Below, one piece after another: positions 48,301 through 51,300 of a stretch of DNA of 64,000 nucleotides. Both the position numbers and the translations under genes were made by a program. The notes under the pieces were generated by a model. That model was not told where the DNA came from. It ran no database searches and worked only from the letters and a program-made list of their open reading frames with translations. The stretch is taken from assembly GCA_029721435.1 (NCBI GenBank), contig CM056573.1, forward strand, positions 153,471,947 to 153,535,946. Direction: 5' to 3'. Position 1 is the first letter of the stretch; every line of letters starts with the position of its first letter. The stretch comes from Gymnothorax reevesii (Eukaryota > Chordata > Actinopteri > Anguilliformes > Muraenidae).

Positions 48301-51300
48301 GTCACAAAAAGCACCCCAAAAGCAATTCTCCATTAAGGCCTTTAGGCCATTCAGTTTGCAGTGTGTGTATCCAGTAGGCTTCCCTTCGAAGAAGGGTTCT
48401 ATCCCGGTCCACCCCTCTCTTTAAAGGCTGTACCGTTTCTATCCCCTGAAACCTTAGGGAACACACATCGTGACCTGCCTGGTTAAAATGACGTGCTACT
48501 GGGGACCTTTCCTCTTTATTTCTAATATTACTTTTATGTTCAGAAATCCAGATTTTAAGTTCTCTTTTCATTTTTCCCACATAGCAAAGACCACAAGGAC
48601 ATTTAAAAGGTAGACTACATGTGGTGTTCTGCAGGAAATTCTGCTCTTAATGCGATATTTTCTACCCGTGTGGGTATGTATAAACTCGTTTCCACGAATC
48701 ATTGCATGGCAATGTACACAATTATGACAAGGAAAATTTCCTGTCAGAAGGTCTTTTAAAAAATGTTTGGGTGGCACATAGCTATCAGCCCGCACCAAAT
48801 AATCCCTCAGATTTCTAGGCCGTTTCTGTGCGAATATAGGCAGGTGTTGAAAGGCGTGTCCCACGCTGGGATCGCTTGACAAAATATGCCAGTGTTTAAG
48901 AAATGTGGTCGCCAACACTAATGTGGAATCTCTTGCTTTCGTAGGACTGGGGACCAGCAAATTAAATCGATCAACATCCCTTACTCTTTGAAGGCAATTC
49001 CGTAATATTGTTTCCTCATAACCCTTGCTCCGAAAACGACTTAACAATTCAGAAGCTTGTTCTTCAAAAGCCTCGTTTGTATTGCAAATGCGTTTTACGC
49101 GTAACAATTGGCCATAGGGGAGCCAGGTGGATGATAGCTCGAAAACTCGAGATAATTGTTACGATCTGTTTTTTTCCTAAACACTTTGGTGTATATCTGG
49201 TCAGATCTATGTACCCACACATCAAGAAATGACACAGATCCCCTACTTGATTCTAAAGAAAATTTCAAGGAGGGCATTCGGGTGTTTATAAAAATACTGA
49301 TTTTAGAGTCTGTGGAGTCTGAGTGGAGTCTGTTTTCCACATACACCGGTTTTACTGTTTGAAAAAGACGATGTGCCAGGTATTGAACTTAGTTATGCAG
49401 TGAAAACTGCATTTTGAAGCAGTGTTTGCAAGGAAAACCGGCTAATTTAATCAGCTGTGCTAATCATATCCATTGTTGGGCAAACACTGGTTGATTTGTG
49501 AACAGCTCTGCTCAGATTCAGTCCCTTGAGACTAGCATAAAGCAACAGCATCTGCAATAAAAGATGGTCTGGATAAGTCAAAGTGCAAATGAGGTCTATG
49601 ATTCAAAACTTGCATGGTGCCAGCTTCATGCATTGACAAACCCCCTAATATACTGTTCAACTCACTGTGATACAAACAGCCTTATTTTGGCAGAAAAGTG
49701 CCAAACTGGGCAAGGGAAACAACCATGGTATTTGGAATGAAAAAGATTGTCCATTAAAATGACTGTTGGTAAAGGCATGGGCAAAGGTTCTGTAAATGTA
49801 TTACATACATGCAAAATTTTGGGGCAGTCAGCATAAAATTAGGATGAGACTCCTGCTTAAACAAGTCTTTTACTTGTTTCTCTCTAATAAATAATCATGG
49901 TTTTAAATTGCCTCACTGTTTAAATTTAAATTTTCTTACTCTTCATGCAAATCCTGAAAATATTTTTACTGCCTTGGTGCATTATTTTTAATCTCTCGCT
50001 GAATAATCAAGTCCTCTATGCAGCAGATAATGATTAACAAATTATGATGACGAAGAGGGAATTAGGCTGGAAGGTTAGGTTGTTAATATGGCTAAAATCT
50101 GCATAACTCGATTGGACGAAATGTAAACCTCCTTTGGATTCCATTTTGTTTTTGCATTTGTTTTGTCATCAATAATGAAGGCTTAGTAGAAAATAATTTC
50201 ATTTATTTTAAAATGGTGCTTGATTTAGTTTTTAAAAATAATGAGTCGAATAACGTCCAATTTAATGAGCATTTAAATTTCAGTCTTCAAAAGATAAATT
50301 TATGTTTTTTGTCATAAATAATATGGAAAATGCTTCACAATGCTCATGCAATGAAAAATAATGTCAAGTATGAGCAGACATCGGTGTTCATTGTTGAGCA
50401 AATCCATCGTTTGATTGCTTGTTTAGCTAGGTAAACAAGGGCACATTGAGGATAATTGCTCCTATTCTACCTCCGTCAACACATCTGTGCAATTGGACGC
50501 TATCAACCAAGAATTAGATTAATAGGTGGTATTTTTCTGCTAAATTCAGCCTAATTTCCGCATAAGCCAAAAAATTCAACGTGTGATATGGCGCAGTTCT
50601 GCACTTGATTCCGTCCTCTGAAATCTCTTTCCATGTAAGCATTTCAGGGCACATTTTTGTGCGCTGACTGAAACCAAGCAATGAAGCCACACTGTACAAA
50701 CGAGTAAGGCGGACTTGTTTCATGCATAGTTTGATAGCACTGTGTGTAATGTAATGGTACAGTTTGTCGGGCAGTTCATCATGCCCACTTCCTTGTATTG
50801 TTTTTCTCAATTGCATATCCCTGGTCTGTCATTAGTATTGTTTTGTCATCTCACTGCGTTTTTAGTATTTTTTATTATTCCATATTTTTCATTCATTAAT
50901 CTATGGTCCAGTCTATCAGTAATAATTTTTGTTGTGATAGTACTTGATTTTATTTGTGAAAGAAATAAATTTCACCTTTCTTGAAGACCTGGTGTATTAT
51001 TTCTCTCGGGCATATTGAATGAGTAATCAGTCGATAAGGCCCGTTTTGGTATAAGGAATTTGGGATTTAATTAATGATTTTATCACTTATTATTAATCAA
51101 ATCTATAACAAATAATAATAAAGTTATATTATGAAATGCTGGTTCAGTGAGGGGTTCTGATGGGTAATTCTACTCGTGTTTGATATTTAGAGTATTGAAC
51201 ATTCCAACAAGTCATTGCTTGTTTGAGCTGCTGGATTCAGGTATTAAAACTATTTTAATTAATCCTGAATTCCCCAACAAGTTAAATAACAGGAAAAAAA

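Larger units (their letters stand above)
47100..49350 (-). mobile_element. Penelope-like element (GIY-YIG type) with a repeated 3' region
   Basis: On minus: end of the Penelope reverse transcriptase (about 49346-48620: [31 protein letters not shown], then [19 protein letters not shown] and [12 protein letters not shown]), followed in another frame by a GIY-YIG nuclease: [53 protein letters not shown]. The 3' part (end of the nuclease plus non-coding tail) occurs twice, at 48390-47992 and 47520-47108, as in the pseudo-LTR arrangement of Penelope elements. Frameshifted and 5'-truncated. Confidence 0.88.

Noticed and set aside
50514..50816. 100-codon minus-strand frame as a host gene
   Set aside because: No domain, no splice context and no support from composition; kept only as a note in the intron description.
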